From Lactarius indigo (Eukaryota; Basidiomycota; Agaricomycetes; Russulales; Russulaceae), in contig JAFKAC010000003.1 of NCBI GenBank assembly GCA_025766275.1, positions 2,976,001 to 3,040,000 on the forward strand: a stretch of DNA of 64,000 bases, written 5' to 3'. The position numbers and the translations under genes were made by a program. The notes under the pieces are model-generated. The model was not told the DNA's origin and ran no database searches. It saw only the letters and a program-made list of their open reading frames with translations. How positions within the stretch are numbered: position 1 is the first letter of the stretch; each line of letters starts with the position of its first letter. This document shows, in pieces, positions 29,436-42,200 of this stretch.

Positions 29436-29881
29436 ATGAAGATAACCGTTAAACGGTGGCACGCCATTGCTCAATGGCAATGGGACACAGGCAAGACTGA
29501 CGATAATGGCGACGCGGAAGAAGATGTGTGCGGAATATGTCGTATACCCTTTGAAGGTTGTTGTCCGACTTGCAAAGTGCCTGGGGACGATTGCCCTCTG
29601 AGTTAGTCGTGCAATATGTGCCTTTTGACGCATACTGACGCCGAATCTACCAGTATGGGGAGAGTGTAGTCACGTCTTCCATATGCACTGTTTGCTGAAG
29701 TGGATAGGCACCGCAGCATCGAAGCAACAGTGTCCCATGGACCGCAGACCCTGGGGTAAGAAAATAGTGCAGCTCTCCGTTCACACCGCCAGGAACTCAG
29801 ATCGCATCTCAAAATCCAGTGACCGCCGAGAGAAAGGTCGGCGCGAATAATTCCTCCCCTCCTTCGCCTCCCGTGCCCTAG
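29436..29881 (+). CDS. APC11: Anaphase-promoting complex subunit 11 (RING-H2)
   Basis: Exons 29436-29601 and 29654-29755, with a third piece at 29793-29881, give 118 residues in frame. It begins MKITVKRWHA.AQWQWD, the family signature, then CGICRIPFEGCCPTC, a Cys-rich insert, HVFHMHCLLKW and QQCPMDRRPW. APC11 is the RING subunit that recruits E2 enzymes to the APC/C, driving cyclin and securin ubiquitination. The end is uncertain: removing a 37-nt intron (29756-29792) gives a tail ending at TAG 29881, while reading through ends at TAA 29850 with a basic tail; both are in frame. The RING core is unaffected. Confidence 0.93.
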
Positions 29882-30355
29882 AAGGCACATACGTGTACTG
29901 GCTACCGCATATATCTCGGGCAAATCACCCCCCAGTAAACATTGTTGTGGTTGTTGAAAATTGAGGCCGTGCTCCCTGTCCCTGGCATCAGAAGCACGAG
30001 CTATGCAAGGAGCTATGTGTACATTTTGCGATCTGCGTTCATACTCGCGGGGTTACTAGTAGTCTTCTTCGCTTGATGAATGGACCCTGCAACGACATCG
30101 CACCAGATATCCCACGTCTACAGTCCAGCGACTAGTACAACGATGCAGCACTGGCCTGTGGTTGTATAACTATAGTACAAAATATTATATAATACTTCCT
30201 GGTGGAGCACCAGCGTGAATCTTGTGCTTGTTTGAACAAGTTCTTGACTCGGTACTGCGAAACTCGAACTCGGTGTTATACAACTGTGCTCCACCGTCTT
30301 GCGCTGATCTGTTGCCTGCGACACTACATCTTGGCGAGTGCTAGTATCTAGCACG
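29882..30355. other. Intergenic, no gene seen
   Basis: AT-rich in the middle (30170-30200). It holds two short inverted pairs, GTTGTATAAC/GTTATACAAC and GGTGGAGCAC/GTGCTCCACC, between about 30160 and 30300, but their order is not nested, so no simple hairpin results. Confidence 0.3.
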
Positions 30356-31667
30356 ATGCCCCCCCGCCTCGCTCTCAGAGCCCTGTCCCAGGTTCGATTC
30401 GGCCGCCCATTGCTCTTCTGGGTTATCATGACGGGGACCCTTTTGACTGTCTGCATTAATCTTCGACACATCTCCGTTTGGATCGAGAATTATGCACCCG
30501 GGACTGATTATTGGAGAAGCTACTGGATGGGATCCTCTGTTCAAACTTCTTCTCATCAGCAACTGTCACACGCGCTAGCTTTCTCCAAAACATATGTTAT
30601 CTCTCTTCCTCGCAGGGCGGACCGCCGTGCTCAAATGGGTCTCCTGATGGATGCCCTTCACGTGGACTGGACGTACACGGATGCCGTTGAGGCAAACTCA
30701 TCTGCGGTGACCGTCGTCCTACGCCAAGTATACACCCTACGTAATCAATTGGAGTCTCGGCTAGGGTATGGGGGTGAAGGCGTGCAAGGCAGTTCCACCT
30801 TTCCAGTATTTGATTGGCCCCGCGACATAGAAGCCGTGATTCACTCTCAAGGGCCCCTACGGCCTTTTGGTGCTGATTTCTGGACACTACCTCCCTCTCA
30901 TGGCTCGACAGATCTAGCAACCCACGCCTCAATAGTGGGTTCACATACTTCCACACACATGCCTTCGGCCCGGCCTTTAGCTTCCGTTGACCCTCCACCA
31001 CTTGCCTGCGCTTCTGGAAATAATGTTTCTGCGACTTTCTCTTCAAACCTCCCTTTGTACAGACACCTAACTACTGCAAAAGTCGCTTGCTGGTACTCTC
31101 ATTTTCAGACCATTCGTGACGTTGCAAACGGCGAGTACGAGGCTGTGATGGTACTGGAAGACGACGTAGATATAGAACATGACATGGATAGGAGGTTACA
31201 AGCGTTGTGGGGGGCGCTACCTCGTGACTGGGACATCATTTATCTTGGTGCGTTGAGGCCTAAAAGTTCAGACAACGACAAACGATTGCACCGCAGGTCA
31301 CTGTTGGTCAGACGAGTCGCAGTTTCCGCCCCTGCGCAACATCACTCTGCAACTACCAAGTGGCCGCATGGCATCGTCAGCATTACACCCTGCCAGCGCT
31401 CCCAAGTGCACACACGCGTACGTGCTATCACGCATCGGCGCTCGTCGCATTGTGGCACATTTGCGTCATCCGCCATTTGCGTATTCGCGCGCAATCGACC
31501 AGGCGTTGTCCTGGCTCGTACAGAGCCAGCGCCTGCGTGCGTTTAGCATCGTACCGCCCGTCGTCGTGCAGCGCAAAATTTCCGGTAGCGATGTCATGCC
31601 TGGCCTTGGCAGCGCCTGGCGGAACAGACTATATAATGGTGTATTGGGTACTAGTAGCAAGGACTAA
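30356..31667 (+). CDS. Glycosyltransferase family 25 protein, type II membrane
   Basis: Two exons (30356-31247, 31297-31667), 420 residues. A membrane anchor at about residues 22-42 (LLFWVIMTGTLLTVCINL) predicts a Golgi/ER type II protein. The GT25 N-terminal motif YVISLPRRADRR (about 82) and the acidic catalytic motif VLEDDVDI (about 265) are present; GT25 enzymes add hexoses, e.g. galactose to hydroxylysine or sugars to LPS. The second exon has HAYVLSRIGARR and AIDQALSW as in the family C terminus. A central stretch rich in Ser/Pro/His (about 150-225) is probably a lineage insert. Substrate unknown. ATG 30356 is the first in frame. Confidence 0.85.
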
Positions 31668-31812
31668 GTAGGAAACTTGAATGTAAAAATTTACGTGTTA
31701 TAAAATCAAATTGATTCCGATGTTTCGGCCGTTGCCAGATGAGAGATGGACCTCATCCAACAGGCATCGTTATTCCTGGAGTAGCTGTCCTCGCGATCGA
31801 TTCCCAGGAGAG
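31668..31812. promoter_or_regulatory. Intergenic between GT25 and homoserine kinase genes
   Basis: 145 bp between tandem genes. The frame of the next gene is open upstream of its chosen ATG, but that ATG is where family similarity begins. Confidence 0.35.
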
Positions 31813-33003
31813 ATGGCCAGTCTCCCGCGGTCCTTCAAGATACGCGTACCTGCGACCTCTGCCAATATCGGGCCGGGTTTTGATGTCGTCGGACTCTCTC
31901 TTTCCCTCTACCTCACTTTGACGGTGACGGTGCCCAACCCTTCGGCAGCCTCTTCCTCGGAACGTCCCTCCATCTCATACACCGGCGAAGGCGCAGAGGA
32001 GGTGCCACTTGACGCCTACAAAAATCTCACCACGCGCGTTGCGCTCTACGTCCTCCGGTGTAATGGAATTCTGTCCTTCCCATCTGGTCTCACCATCCAC
32101 GCCCACAACGAGATACCTTTCGGTCGTGGGCTCGGGTCGTCCGGGGCTGCGGTGATCGCAGGCGTCTTGTTGGGCGACGCCCTTGGCCACTTCGGCCTCT
32201 CACGCGAGCGCATGCTCGACTTTGCCCTCATGGTCGAGCGTCATCCGGACAACGTCACCGCCGCACTGGTCGGAGGTTTTGTGGGATCTTATTTACGCGA
32301 ACTCGACCCCAGTGCAACACAGGCCGCCAGTGTCCCTCTGAGTGAAGTACTCCCTGAGTACCCGCCCGACGCGGGCCCAGACTGGGGACGTGATCCTCCG
32401 TTGCCGCCCACAGGCATCGGGCATTACGTGCGTTTTGGGTGGGCAAAGGAAATACGTGCGATCGCCATAATTCCTCGCTTTGAGTTGAGCACCGCGAAAG
32501 CTCGAGAAGTTCTTCCACAGTCCTACTCTAGAAAAGACTTGGTACGCGGGTCTCTAGTGTGGACAAAGCCTACCAGTGACGTCCACATCCTACGCAAACA
32601 GGTCTTCAATATGCAGCGCCTTGCCGTTTTGACGACGGCTCTTTCTAGATCGCCTCCGGATCCCGACCTCATTTATGAAGCCATGAAAGACCGTGTCCAT
32701 CAGCCATACAGGCGCGGTCTGGTACGTCCTCGATCACCCCCACATCACTTCCAATCAGTTCACCGATCTTCTCAGATTCCGGGTCTACCAGAGGTCACCT
32801 CCTTAATCACACCTGACTCTCACCCCGGACTATTGGGGATATGCCTTTCTGGGGCCGGTCCTACCATACTCGCTCTTGCAGTTGGCAACTTCGAAGCTGT
32901 CGCCGAGGATGCACGTAAAATATTTCGAGAGAAGGGCGTTGAAGTAGATTGGTTAGTGTTAGACGTTGTGTCGGAAGGAAGCTATGTAGAGGATCAGTCG
33001 TGA
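31813..33003 (+). CDS. THR1: Homoserine kinase
   Basis: Exons 31813-32721 and 32776-33003 give 378 residues. It phosphorylates homoserine with ATP (EC 2.7.1.39), the step before threonine synthase, in the cytosol. GHMP-kinase motifs: RVPATSANIGPGFDVVGLSL near the start, the ATP-binding loop PFGRGLGSSGAAV (about residue 100), HPDNVTAALVGGF, and LSGAGPTILAL near the C terminus. The 54-nt intron is a multiple of three and has no stop, so unspliced mRNA would add 18 residues between RRGL and IPGLPE. I remove it because family members are continuous there and the splice sites (gtacgt...ctcag) are good. ATG 31813 rather than upstream sequence matches the family start. Confidence 0.95.
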   Translation: MASLPRSFKIRVPATSANIGPGFDVVGLSLSLYLTLTVTVPNPSAASSSERPSISYTGEGAEEVPLDAYKNLTTRVALYVLRCNGILSFPSGLTIHAHNEIPFGRGLGSSGAAVIAGVLLGDALGHFGLSRERMLDFALMVERHPDNVTAALVGGFVGSYLRELDPSATQAASVPLSEVLPEYPPDAGPDWGRDPPLPPTGIGHYVRFGWAKEIRAIAIIPRFELSTAKAREVLPQSYSRKDLVRGSLVWTKPTSDVHILRKQVFNMQRLAVLTTALSRSPPDPDLIYEAMKDRVHQPYRRGLVRPRSPPHHFQSVHRSSQIPGLPEVTSLITPDSHPGLLGICLSGAGPTILALAVGNFEAVAEDARKIFREKGVEVDWLVLDVVSEGSYVEDQS

Positions 33004-33284
33004 GGTGTATCAGTTACGTGGCTAGGTCCACAAACACAATGAAAATTATATACGAGTTACACAGCTCAGCACCAAGACAAGCTCATCCCTGTAGATGATT
33101 CGTGGGGGGGACGGGGTCATACCTGGACACCAACCCAACTCAGCAGGTCTCGATCGTTGAAGAAACATCATGCGTTTATATTAATTACAAAATCGGTACG
33201 AGAGGCTGGAGGGTATCAGAATGGGGGTTGTACATGATGCGTGATGTAGGGAACTTCAAATTATGATCTAGAGCATCACTATAT
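33004..33284. terminator. 3' ends of two convergent genes
   Basis: 281 bp between the stops of the homoserine kinase (+) and dynein (-) genes. It must hold both polyadenylation regions; no single strong signal picked. Confidence 0.4.
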
Positions 33285-36200
33285 TTAACCGCTAGCTGTT
33301 AGACAGACCGCGCGAGTGGAAACCAAGGCACCAGCACTCCTGTCAAAAGGTAGGTCTACTGTAAACAAAACATCACTGCGATCATTGTTGAGGTATACGG
33401 GCAGGTTGACGAGGGTCGCATGAGGGTCAGCATCGTCCATCTGAACCCACCGGACCTGGGACGGATTTAATCGGGTGGACTCCCCTTGGTTAAGAACGAG
33501 TTGATCGTCGACCCAGGATGCACCCTCCAAAACCAAGCCTACGATGGTCTTAGTAAGTTAATCAGATAGTGATGGGTGAATACGTACCATCAACGATGAA
33601 GGCGCTAGGATCGTTCACTCGCTCAAGGTCGAGTCGAAGATACAGCGTTTCCAAGCTCCACTTCTTGCGATGAGCGACGGCCTGGCGAGTTGCTGTGATG
33701 TAGGCCTCAGGGAAGAACAAGCCCCCGAGCCAAACCTCGACGTTGGCAAGATTTTCTACTTCAGCAAGGCTATCGAGCTGATCTAGACGACGAGAAAAAT
33801 CGGGAATCCACTCTGTCACGGATATCGTTTTCTTAACCTTGTAACGTCGCCAATGGTCAGGGATTGTGCCTGGAAAACGATTTCAGACGTCAGTCGCCAA
33901 TGGAACCCTCACGTAATCATTACCTTTTGTTAGAGAGCTCATTAGCGTGCGGAGGTGGTTGGTCTGCTTCAGTTGACCTTCGCAGACCTTGACAACATCA
34001 GTGAGGTCTCTCCTTACGGAGCCCAAGAGCTTTTGTCCCGTGGAACCCTCGCGCAAAAACAGGCGATAGAGTGGATCCTGATTATCTACGGCTTGTTTCT
34101 GCAATGTGCGGAAGGCCTAAATCCCTGTGAGTGTGTGCACGAAAAACCCAGGAAGATCCATACCGAGGGCAACTGGCTCAGCCAATCTTTACATCGCTCG
34201 TATAAAACGCGCATCCAAGCAGGTTGCTGTAATGCCGATCCTTTCGCTGGACCACTAGTAGCTACAGTGTCGTCGTCGTCATCAGCTAACATTCGCATCT
34301 TCCTCAATTTCACAAGCAGTTCATTTCCTAACCGTGCATAAGCACCCAGCTCTCGGAAGAGATAGGTAACTTACCTTGAGCAACCGCTATGACACGCTCA
34401 GCAGTTGGGGGAAGACTCAGCCAAGCGGGTGGCTCCCTGTCTGGTAGGCCCTTGACCCACGATAGGAAGTGGTCTAGTTTCGTACCATCCGGAGCAGTCA
34501 ACAGATGATCACTCGCGGTGCTAGGGACCAAATCAAAGTCAACGTTGTATGCTGCTGGGCTGAAGAGGCCATCCACGAATGCGTCAAGAATTCTTTGGTC
34601 AAAGTCGCTGTCAACACGCCCGCCATATACGGATTGTTTGATCAAGGTTCGAATAGCGTCCCAAGGTATCTGTGCAGGATCGACGTTGGTGCGGCCTTTG
34701 GCGACAGAGTGTAGCCAAGTGTCAATGGTTGTGAAAGCAGACGCCATGTCCGAGTCGTTGAAATCATAGCTTTTGCTCCACCCAAGTGGTACGTATCGTA
34801 GGCGCTCCTGCACAACTGCATGGAACCAAGCTAAGAGGAAGTACAGGCGGACTTTCTCTGCAGGACCCTGAGAAAGGCGGGCGGGAGGAATACTGCGGAG
34901 CGAGTCCAGGAGATTTGCCTTGACACCCGGCGCAGGCTCATTCATAATGATGCGTGACTGCCGTAGAATGTTAACGGGGATAGATGGATTCGCCTCCATA
35001 GTCAAGAATAAACGGAAGTTTCGATGAGCATTCAGTGTTTGTAGTTTCTTCTCTAGTTGACCGAGCCACGATGGTGCTAGATGTACGTTCTTCAGCAGAA
35101 CCCAAGTTCCTTGACGAGACGCTACGCCTATGGCTTGATCCGCAAGCCCAAATCCTTCCTGTGAACCCATGGCTACCTGTGTACAGCGTGACTGAGTACT
35201 CTGTACCAAACCTTCAACACGATAACTGGCATCGTAGCCAGAAATGGACACCAAGGCCAAAGGAGTTTGTGCTTTCACCTCATCTGCAACCATGTTACCA
35301 AGGTCGAAGGACGCTTCTGCTGACAAGTCAATCTCGAAGACAGTCTGAACAAAGATGGCTACGGCTTGCAAAAGACGATCGGGCCGTAGACATTTAACGA
35401 TAAGCAATGACCTGATTGCTTCCACAGCGGCTATACCAAACAACTAAACACACACTCGAGGTTAATGGTGGCGAGGACTTACGGGTACTCGGGTCCCAAG
35501 GGGCGGGTACTATGAGCTCCGGATTGCCGGAAGATAGGAAGGGGGCCCAATCCGCTTCATGTTCAATTATGTGCGACTGCACAGGCTTGAACAAGGACTG
35601 CTTGGCATAGGCGTCGAGACGTTGCTGTTGTTCATTAGTCAAGGATTCGATGGCTCGATCCGTTGAGGTTGGTGCGCCAACCGAACCATCTCCGCTCTCC
35701 AACAAGAACTCTAACTCCTCGTTGATATCCTCTAGTCCCCGGAGTTTGATTTGGGCAAGAAGGACCGCGAGCATGACATGGTCTCGGTGGAAGAGAGCAC
35801 GAGATGTGCGCCTGTAAGTGATTAAGAACAAGTCCTTGAGAAGGATGTCGCGCCTTGCACCGTGATCGGAAATGCCTTGAAGGTGTGGATTATGGTGAAG
35901 GACATAGTCAAAGATGTCCAAAAAGAACCGCAAAGAGAATTGGTAGAAGTGGTTGACAAGGTTCAATTGCTCGAGTATAAAGAAGACCGAACTGCAGGCC
36001 TGGGCGATTGGGAGGTACTCTGCCGTCACCTGCTCCACTTCTTTCATGACGATATCGGTTTCTTCCACCTTGCGTGTGATGTCGGCGGCTTCCCGTTTCA
36101 GGGTTTCCAGGGTATCGATGACCTTGTCGTCGTCAAGAATGTTTCCAGACGACTCGTTGAGAGCCTGAAGCAACAGCTTCTCGAGCGTACGGAGCCGTAC

Positions 36201-39200
36201 TCGGAATTCGCCTTGCACTTTCATGAGGTCTGTCCTCTTTTGTTCTGTGTCTGGTCGCTCCACCTTCAATACTTGATCAAGCGACTGACTCTGCAGACTG
36301 CTCCTCGTCATTGTGAAGTTGACGAAAGTGACGCGACTACAGATGTCGGGCGAGAAATCGACAGAAGGGTCGCGGGTCGACAAGAACATCGTGAAGGACG
36401 GTGAAAAGTCAATGTCTTGACTTCCTAAGCGAATAAGGACACGGCCCCCGGTTCTACGAATCTCTTTATTGAGCACGGCATTGAGAATGGGGTCCAGATG
36501 TTCCACATCTTGGATGAGGAGTGGGTTCCCGAAACGAAGAGCGCTCTCCAAGACCTTTAGGAATGCCTCATCCAAGAAGCTTGTGACGGTAATCTTGCGA
36601 TCTTTATGCTCATTGAGAAGGAATGTGGTTGCTTGCCCGGTTGGATCGATGATAAGTGGGTAGCGACTGAAACGCTTGAGCATGATAGCATTCTCTGTGA
36701 AGAGATTATCAGAGGGTAGACCTTTCGACTGCCAGCTTAAACGATCGTCGGCCGTGGACAGGTATTCGGTAAACGAGAGTTCAGGTTTGAACTTTATGTT
36801 GGCTTCAGTCAGATGATTGATCCATTCTTGCCACATAACTTCGCGATAGTGTTGGTCAAAGAAGCCGCTATACGCCAGGAATGCGGAAGAGAGCAAAACG
36901 TCGCCGACTATGGTACTCATTTCCACGTCAAAAGTTCGGCTGCCTGCCTCCCAGCGAGCTCGTTCTGACGACAGGCTTTCCAAAAGTTTCATACTCCGGT
37001 CGACTTTGCCCTGCACACGCTCCATCTCAAATTTAATTGCTTGAGTTTCGCTGATGAGCAGCGCGTACTCTTCCTTGTACTTTTGGATGCTAGCTTCGAG
37101 TTCGGAAATCATAGTGATGATTGTAGTCGCCTGCTGTTTTGTCTGATCGGCCTGCTGCTCCAGAGACTGGACTTCGTTTCGCAACGGTTCGACTTTGTCC
37201 AATATTTCGGAGAAACGGACTTGCGCAAGTACCCATTTGACGAGGGGGCCACAGGCTTTGGAGGCACGCTGGACGGTTTCAAAGTTGTATGAGGGTCGAC
37301 TCAAGAAATCTCTCTTCATCAGATCTCGTAGAGGTTTCGTCATCTGAGTGGTTGTGTCGAAGTTGACAATCCTTTGTATGAAATCGTCACGACGAATGAT
37401 GCCTTGAACAGTGCGCCAGCCATCGATTTTATGCCCCAAGATGGTACACACGGATTCCATTGCCGATTTAACGGCCTCTGGAGGGTTGGCCATTGTTCGG
37501 ACTTCCTGAAGGTGCTGCCTCTTTATGTTGCTGACGGCGGATTGAGCTTCCAGTACAGCCGGCTCGGCGTCTGCGAGGTCCGCCATCACCACAGCACGAC
37601 GCTGCTCGATGTTCTTGTCTTGTTCGACAAGAGCGGCTTGGATCTCGATAGACGCTGCCTTCTTTTGCTCGGCTTCCTGTTGGTCGGCAACCATCTGCCG
37701 CAGCTTTTCATTGGCTTCTTTGTCCTTCGCTTCGAGCTGAGCACGCTTAACGGCGAGACTTTTCCTCAACTCCTCGACCTGGGCGACGGTGTCGCGGAGT
37801 TTATCCAATCCGACGTGAAGATGACGCTGTTGTTCTTCTAGTTCGTCCCTCTTTTCGTTGTAGAGACGAACATAGTGATTGATGCTGTGGCTGTGTCAGC
37901 AGAAGAAAGGGAAAAGTGGAGTTGCGACCTACAAATCCAAATAATGGCGCGGCGTGACGTAGTTGTAGCGACCTTGCCTGCGGCTGAGACGCTGGTTGAT
38001 TTGATACAAAGACATATGGACGTAGACCAAAGCATTGACGACAGCTGTGCGATGTATGGGCGGCATGGAAAGTTCGCGGTAAGCGATGGGGAAGTTAGAA
38101 GGCGGGGAGTATACTGATAGGTCGAGATCAAGGGTGTGGGTAAATTCCATGCCCACTTGATAGAAAGCTTGATCAGACCAGTCCCCGAACCAGTCAAGGA
38201 CACAACGATTGAAGAGGGCTGGAGATGTAGCGGCACGTGAGGCGAGGCCATTCTCTGGCGGGTTCATTGTGAAAACGACATGGAGGTTCTTTGCCACTTG
38301 TTGGGTGAACCAGCGATATAATTCTTCGTGGGAGTCTAACATCAAGCCATCCCGTTGTGATCCCTCCTTACAAGCCGTCATGAGAGCGGCATGTTCATCG
38401 CCTTCGAAGAGACCGGGCACCTCTGCGTTGGCGAGTAAAGTGTTCATGCGCTCCAAAAACCCAGAGTCGAGGACGTTCGACTCGTCCATTATGAAGCAGA
38501 TCTTTTCTCCTTTGGTACCCGCGCGGCGAAGCACAGTACGCAAGTCCTCATCAAAGTCATCGCCAGTATACTTGTTGGAAACCTTGATCTGAAAGATGCT
38601 CAAGCCATTCATCCACGCGACGAAACGGGACAACGTGGTCTAAAAATGCCCAGGTCAATAGGTGGTCATGTTTTGTTGCGGAATTTTACCTTTCCACTTC
38701 CACTGACTCCTATTAATAAGAGATGGCCTTGTACTTGACGGAATACACGATCAATTCGGAGAACGTGGTCAAGCACATCGTTAAAAAGGACGAGTGGCAC
38801 ATCGAGTTCTTCCTCGTAGAAGACACGGAGGCGCTGCTTCGTATACTCGCGGAGAACTTCACGATCGACAGGTATGTAATTCTTCGAAGTCCAGTTGGAA
38901 AACAAGATCGGTCGCACAAGTGCTTCGTCTGTATTGATGGTGGGGAAATGGGTCATGGCGGTGGCATCGATGTTTTCGTCGGTCCATAGTCTTTCCTCCT
39001 CGGCAACCAGCCTATCTTGGAAGAGTCGAAGAGCCTCGTGTGCCCAGATGCGCACGAGTCCTTCCACAGTCAAGATCTCCAACGGCCGGATCGCTTCGTA
39101 GATCCCGCGTACCCATCGAGTCAGCTCACGAGGACTGTATACATAATGGGCTTGAATGTCGGTCGTAAATCTTCGCTGCGAGGCCAGATAGAAATCCACC

Positions 39201-42200
39201 ATGGCGTCGGTGAGGGGCTCAGTATACGGACGAAGGTTGGGGACAACTTTCAGTACGGCCCGCGTGTACGTTCCATAGATCTGCTTGAGTGAAATTTCTC
39301 CGGGATAATCAACCATGATGAGCGGAGCATGGCGCAAGAAGCGATGGCTAAGAGGTACACGGCCCGGATCTGTGGGGGGATTGCAGGCACCTACGAATTG
39401 GATGCGTTCTAGTTTGACCCAGGACATATCCGTGGTCCGCCAGAAACCTCCAGATTCGACAAGCTGGCGAATGAATGAAATAACCCTCTGGGTCCCGTAT
39501 TTATCCGTGGCAGGGAGGTTGATCTCATCACAGAACACTACGAGCCAGCGACCCAATTGAATCGGGGCCAGAAGGACGCCATTGGGGGTCTTCCTGTATT
39601 CACAATATTGCTCGAAGGTCTTCAATATTAATTCCGGTGTTGTCGCACTTGAGAAATTAAGACCAACTATCTCCATGTCAGGAAGTTTTCTCAGGGCGCT
39701 GAATAGCGTCATTGTCTTGCCAGAACCAGGGGGACCGCAAAGCATGAGGGGCTTATGTTCGGAAAGCCACGAATAAAGGACCTCTTCATGACGCACAGTG
39801 TCCACGGTGGGGACCACAACGTCCGACGCAGTCACCGTGTGCGGTTCGATCTCGATTTGTGGGACTTTGGAGGCCCACGCTGACCATTCGCCGGTCGCAA
39901 TTTGAACGTCAAAGTCGATTAAAGAGGTTCCGCCTATTAAGGGAGGAAGGTCGACGCCAGTCCTTTGACTGAGGAAGTGTCCGAGCCCCGCACGCAAGTC
40001 GAGCCTGGCGTCTCCAGAGAAGGCCCAAATTACGCTGACGAGAAAACGCTTCGTGACATATTGTTCTACTTGCTCCGCGCTAAGAGGGAAATCCGAGTGG
40101 TGTGAATTGTACTCCAGAACGTTCCGAACAGTCTTGTTAAGCAGGGAAAATAGGGTGTTCAGAGCACGTGTATTTGTGAAATCCATGATATGTTCAATGC
40201 CGGATGCGTATTCGAGAGCGGAGGTGACAAGCTCCCCATCCGAGAAATACGGCTCCAGGACTGCGGCGATCTGCTTCTGAGTGCCCAAGTTGATACTGGA
40301 TGCGTCGGTTCCATCCTCCGCACGCCGACCTGTGATGCCTGGCATTTCGTCGTCGTCGGCATCTAGCGGCACAGCTGCCAGAGAGTTGAGATATTGGCGA
40401 TAGATCATAGCGGGTTCGACGATATCGTCGCTAAACCAGATCATTCCGCAACGACTGACAGTCGCAAGCGTGGCGTAACGAAGATGTTCCACCTCGAACA
40501 TAATGCGAACATTGGGAGGGAGGTTAAGACGTTCGCCATTCGGCAGTGTGAGCAACTTGTTGTCGTCAAGCACACTATTGCCCGTGGTGTGAGAAGCGTA
40601 AAGGCATAAAGTGAGCCACGAACCTGTTCAGATTCTCCACCCATTCAGGATCGACATCGCCATCGAAGATAATCCAATGTCTCTTCCCACTTTCACCGCG
40701 CACGTCATCGACTATTTTGCGCAGGACATGGGTGAAAAGTCCGTCGTTCCATTCACGGGTGGTCTGGTCGAGTGTCCCGTATAATGCGTCCTTGTGCATA
40801 GCTTTCGGGTCGATGACATAAGCGATACCTTCGATGCCGTCCAGACGCTCGAGGGCGGTGAGTAGTACCTGCCAAGCGTTGGTCTTCCCACTGCCAGAGG
40901 GCCCCACCATCATGAGGCCATGCTGGATCTTTTGGATTTGATAAAGCTGCAAGATCTTGCTGACCCATCGCTCCCCTTCCACGAGGCGCCTTTCTTCGCA
41001 AACTTTGCTAATATGACCACGGAGGGCGCCAAGATCCACAGGAATATATTCAGTACCAGGAAAGACATCAGCCAGGAGACTGTGGGGACAAGTTACTCGG
41101 AGGTATCTGGCTCCAGGTTTCAGGGAACGAACCTTGTAAGAAGGGGCACGTCGTCTGCAACAAGCTTCGGCACAATTGTTTCAGTGACGCTCTGGATTAG
41201 GATAACCTGCTCAGAAAAGACGTCGGAGAGTCCGGCGACATCGCCATCGCCACTAGAGCGAGCCTCTTGTAGGCGCTCGCGCTTGAGAATGCCAGCACTC
41301 GCGAGGACAGCCTTCAACGCGCGCAGACCGAAGTCATAGTGCGGTTGAGGAGAAAGCTGTTCATCGCAGAGATTGAAGAATGGGACGATTTTGGATGCAA
41401 GTGACTCTGCTGTGCGGAACCCTTGAGAGAAGAGCATAACTTGGGCAATGAGTTCTCGATCAGGACGGGTCATGGCCATACTGGGGAGGTCATCAGGAAG
41501 ATACATATGCAAGAAATATGGCACTTACGGCCTGAATAGCTTCGTCAAATTCGGCGGAAGTTGAGAACGACCGGCGTAATTAGGGTTAGTCGTTATGAAA
41601 ATCCCGATGTTCTTGTTGATTTTCAGGTTTTTGCCCACCAGCTCGATTTCTGCGTTCGGATTCTTCACAAGTGCGGCCAAACCTTGCTGAATACTCTGTA
41701 CTTGCTGGCTGACGGCGCTGAGAATTCTCTCTTCCAGTCGGTTGAATTCGTCGAAACAACCCCATGCACCGACTTGGCAGAGCCCTACGAAGATGCGACC
41801 CATAGCTTGGAAATCGAACGTCTCGTCGCAACAGAAAACGAGCACGAATCTGCCTAGCTGAAGGCCAAGCGCCTTCACCGATTCCGTCTTGCCTGTACCT
41901 GCAGGACCAAAAGGCGCACCACCGAGTTGCGTATCCAGAGCTTGGGTAAGAGTCAGATAGCACCGGTCAGTTAACGGGGTTTGCACCAGACGCTCAGGAA
42001 CACCAAGGTATTCCCACCCGTACGGAAAGGAGGCATCCGCTACACGGATGACCAACCGGTCAAGTGGGCTCTCGGTGGTGCGATCAAGGTAGAAGCGCAT
42101 TTGGTATAGCCAAGCGAAGCTCTTGTTATCTGTTGCACTCTGATGAACGAGGGTACGTGTAACGTCGCGCTGGTGCACCAACTCGGTGATGAGATGCTCG

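Noticed and set aside
30160..30300. Inverted-repeat element between APC11 and the GT25 gene
   Set aside because: Two short inverted pairs exist but are not nested, and there are no terminal duplications.
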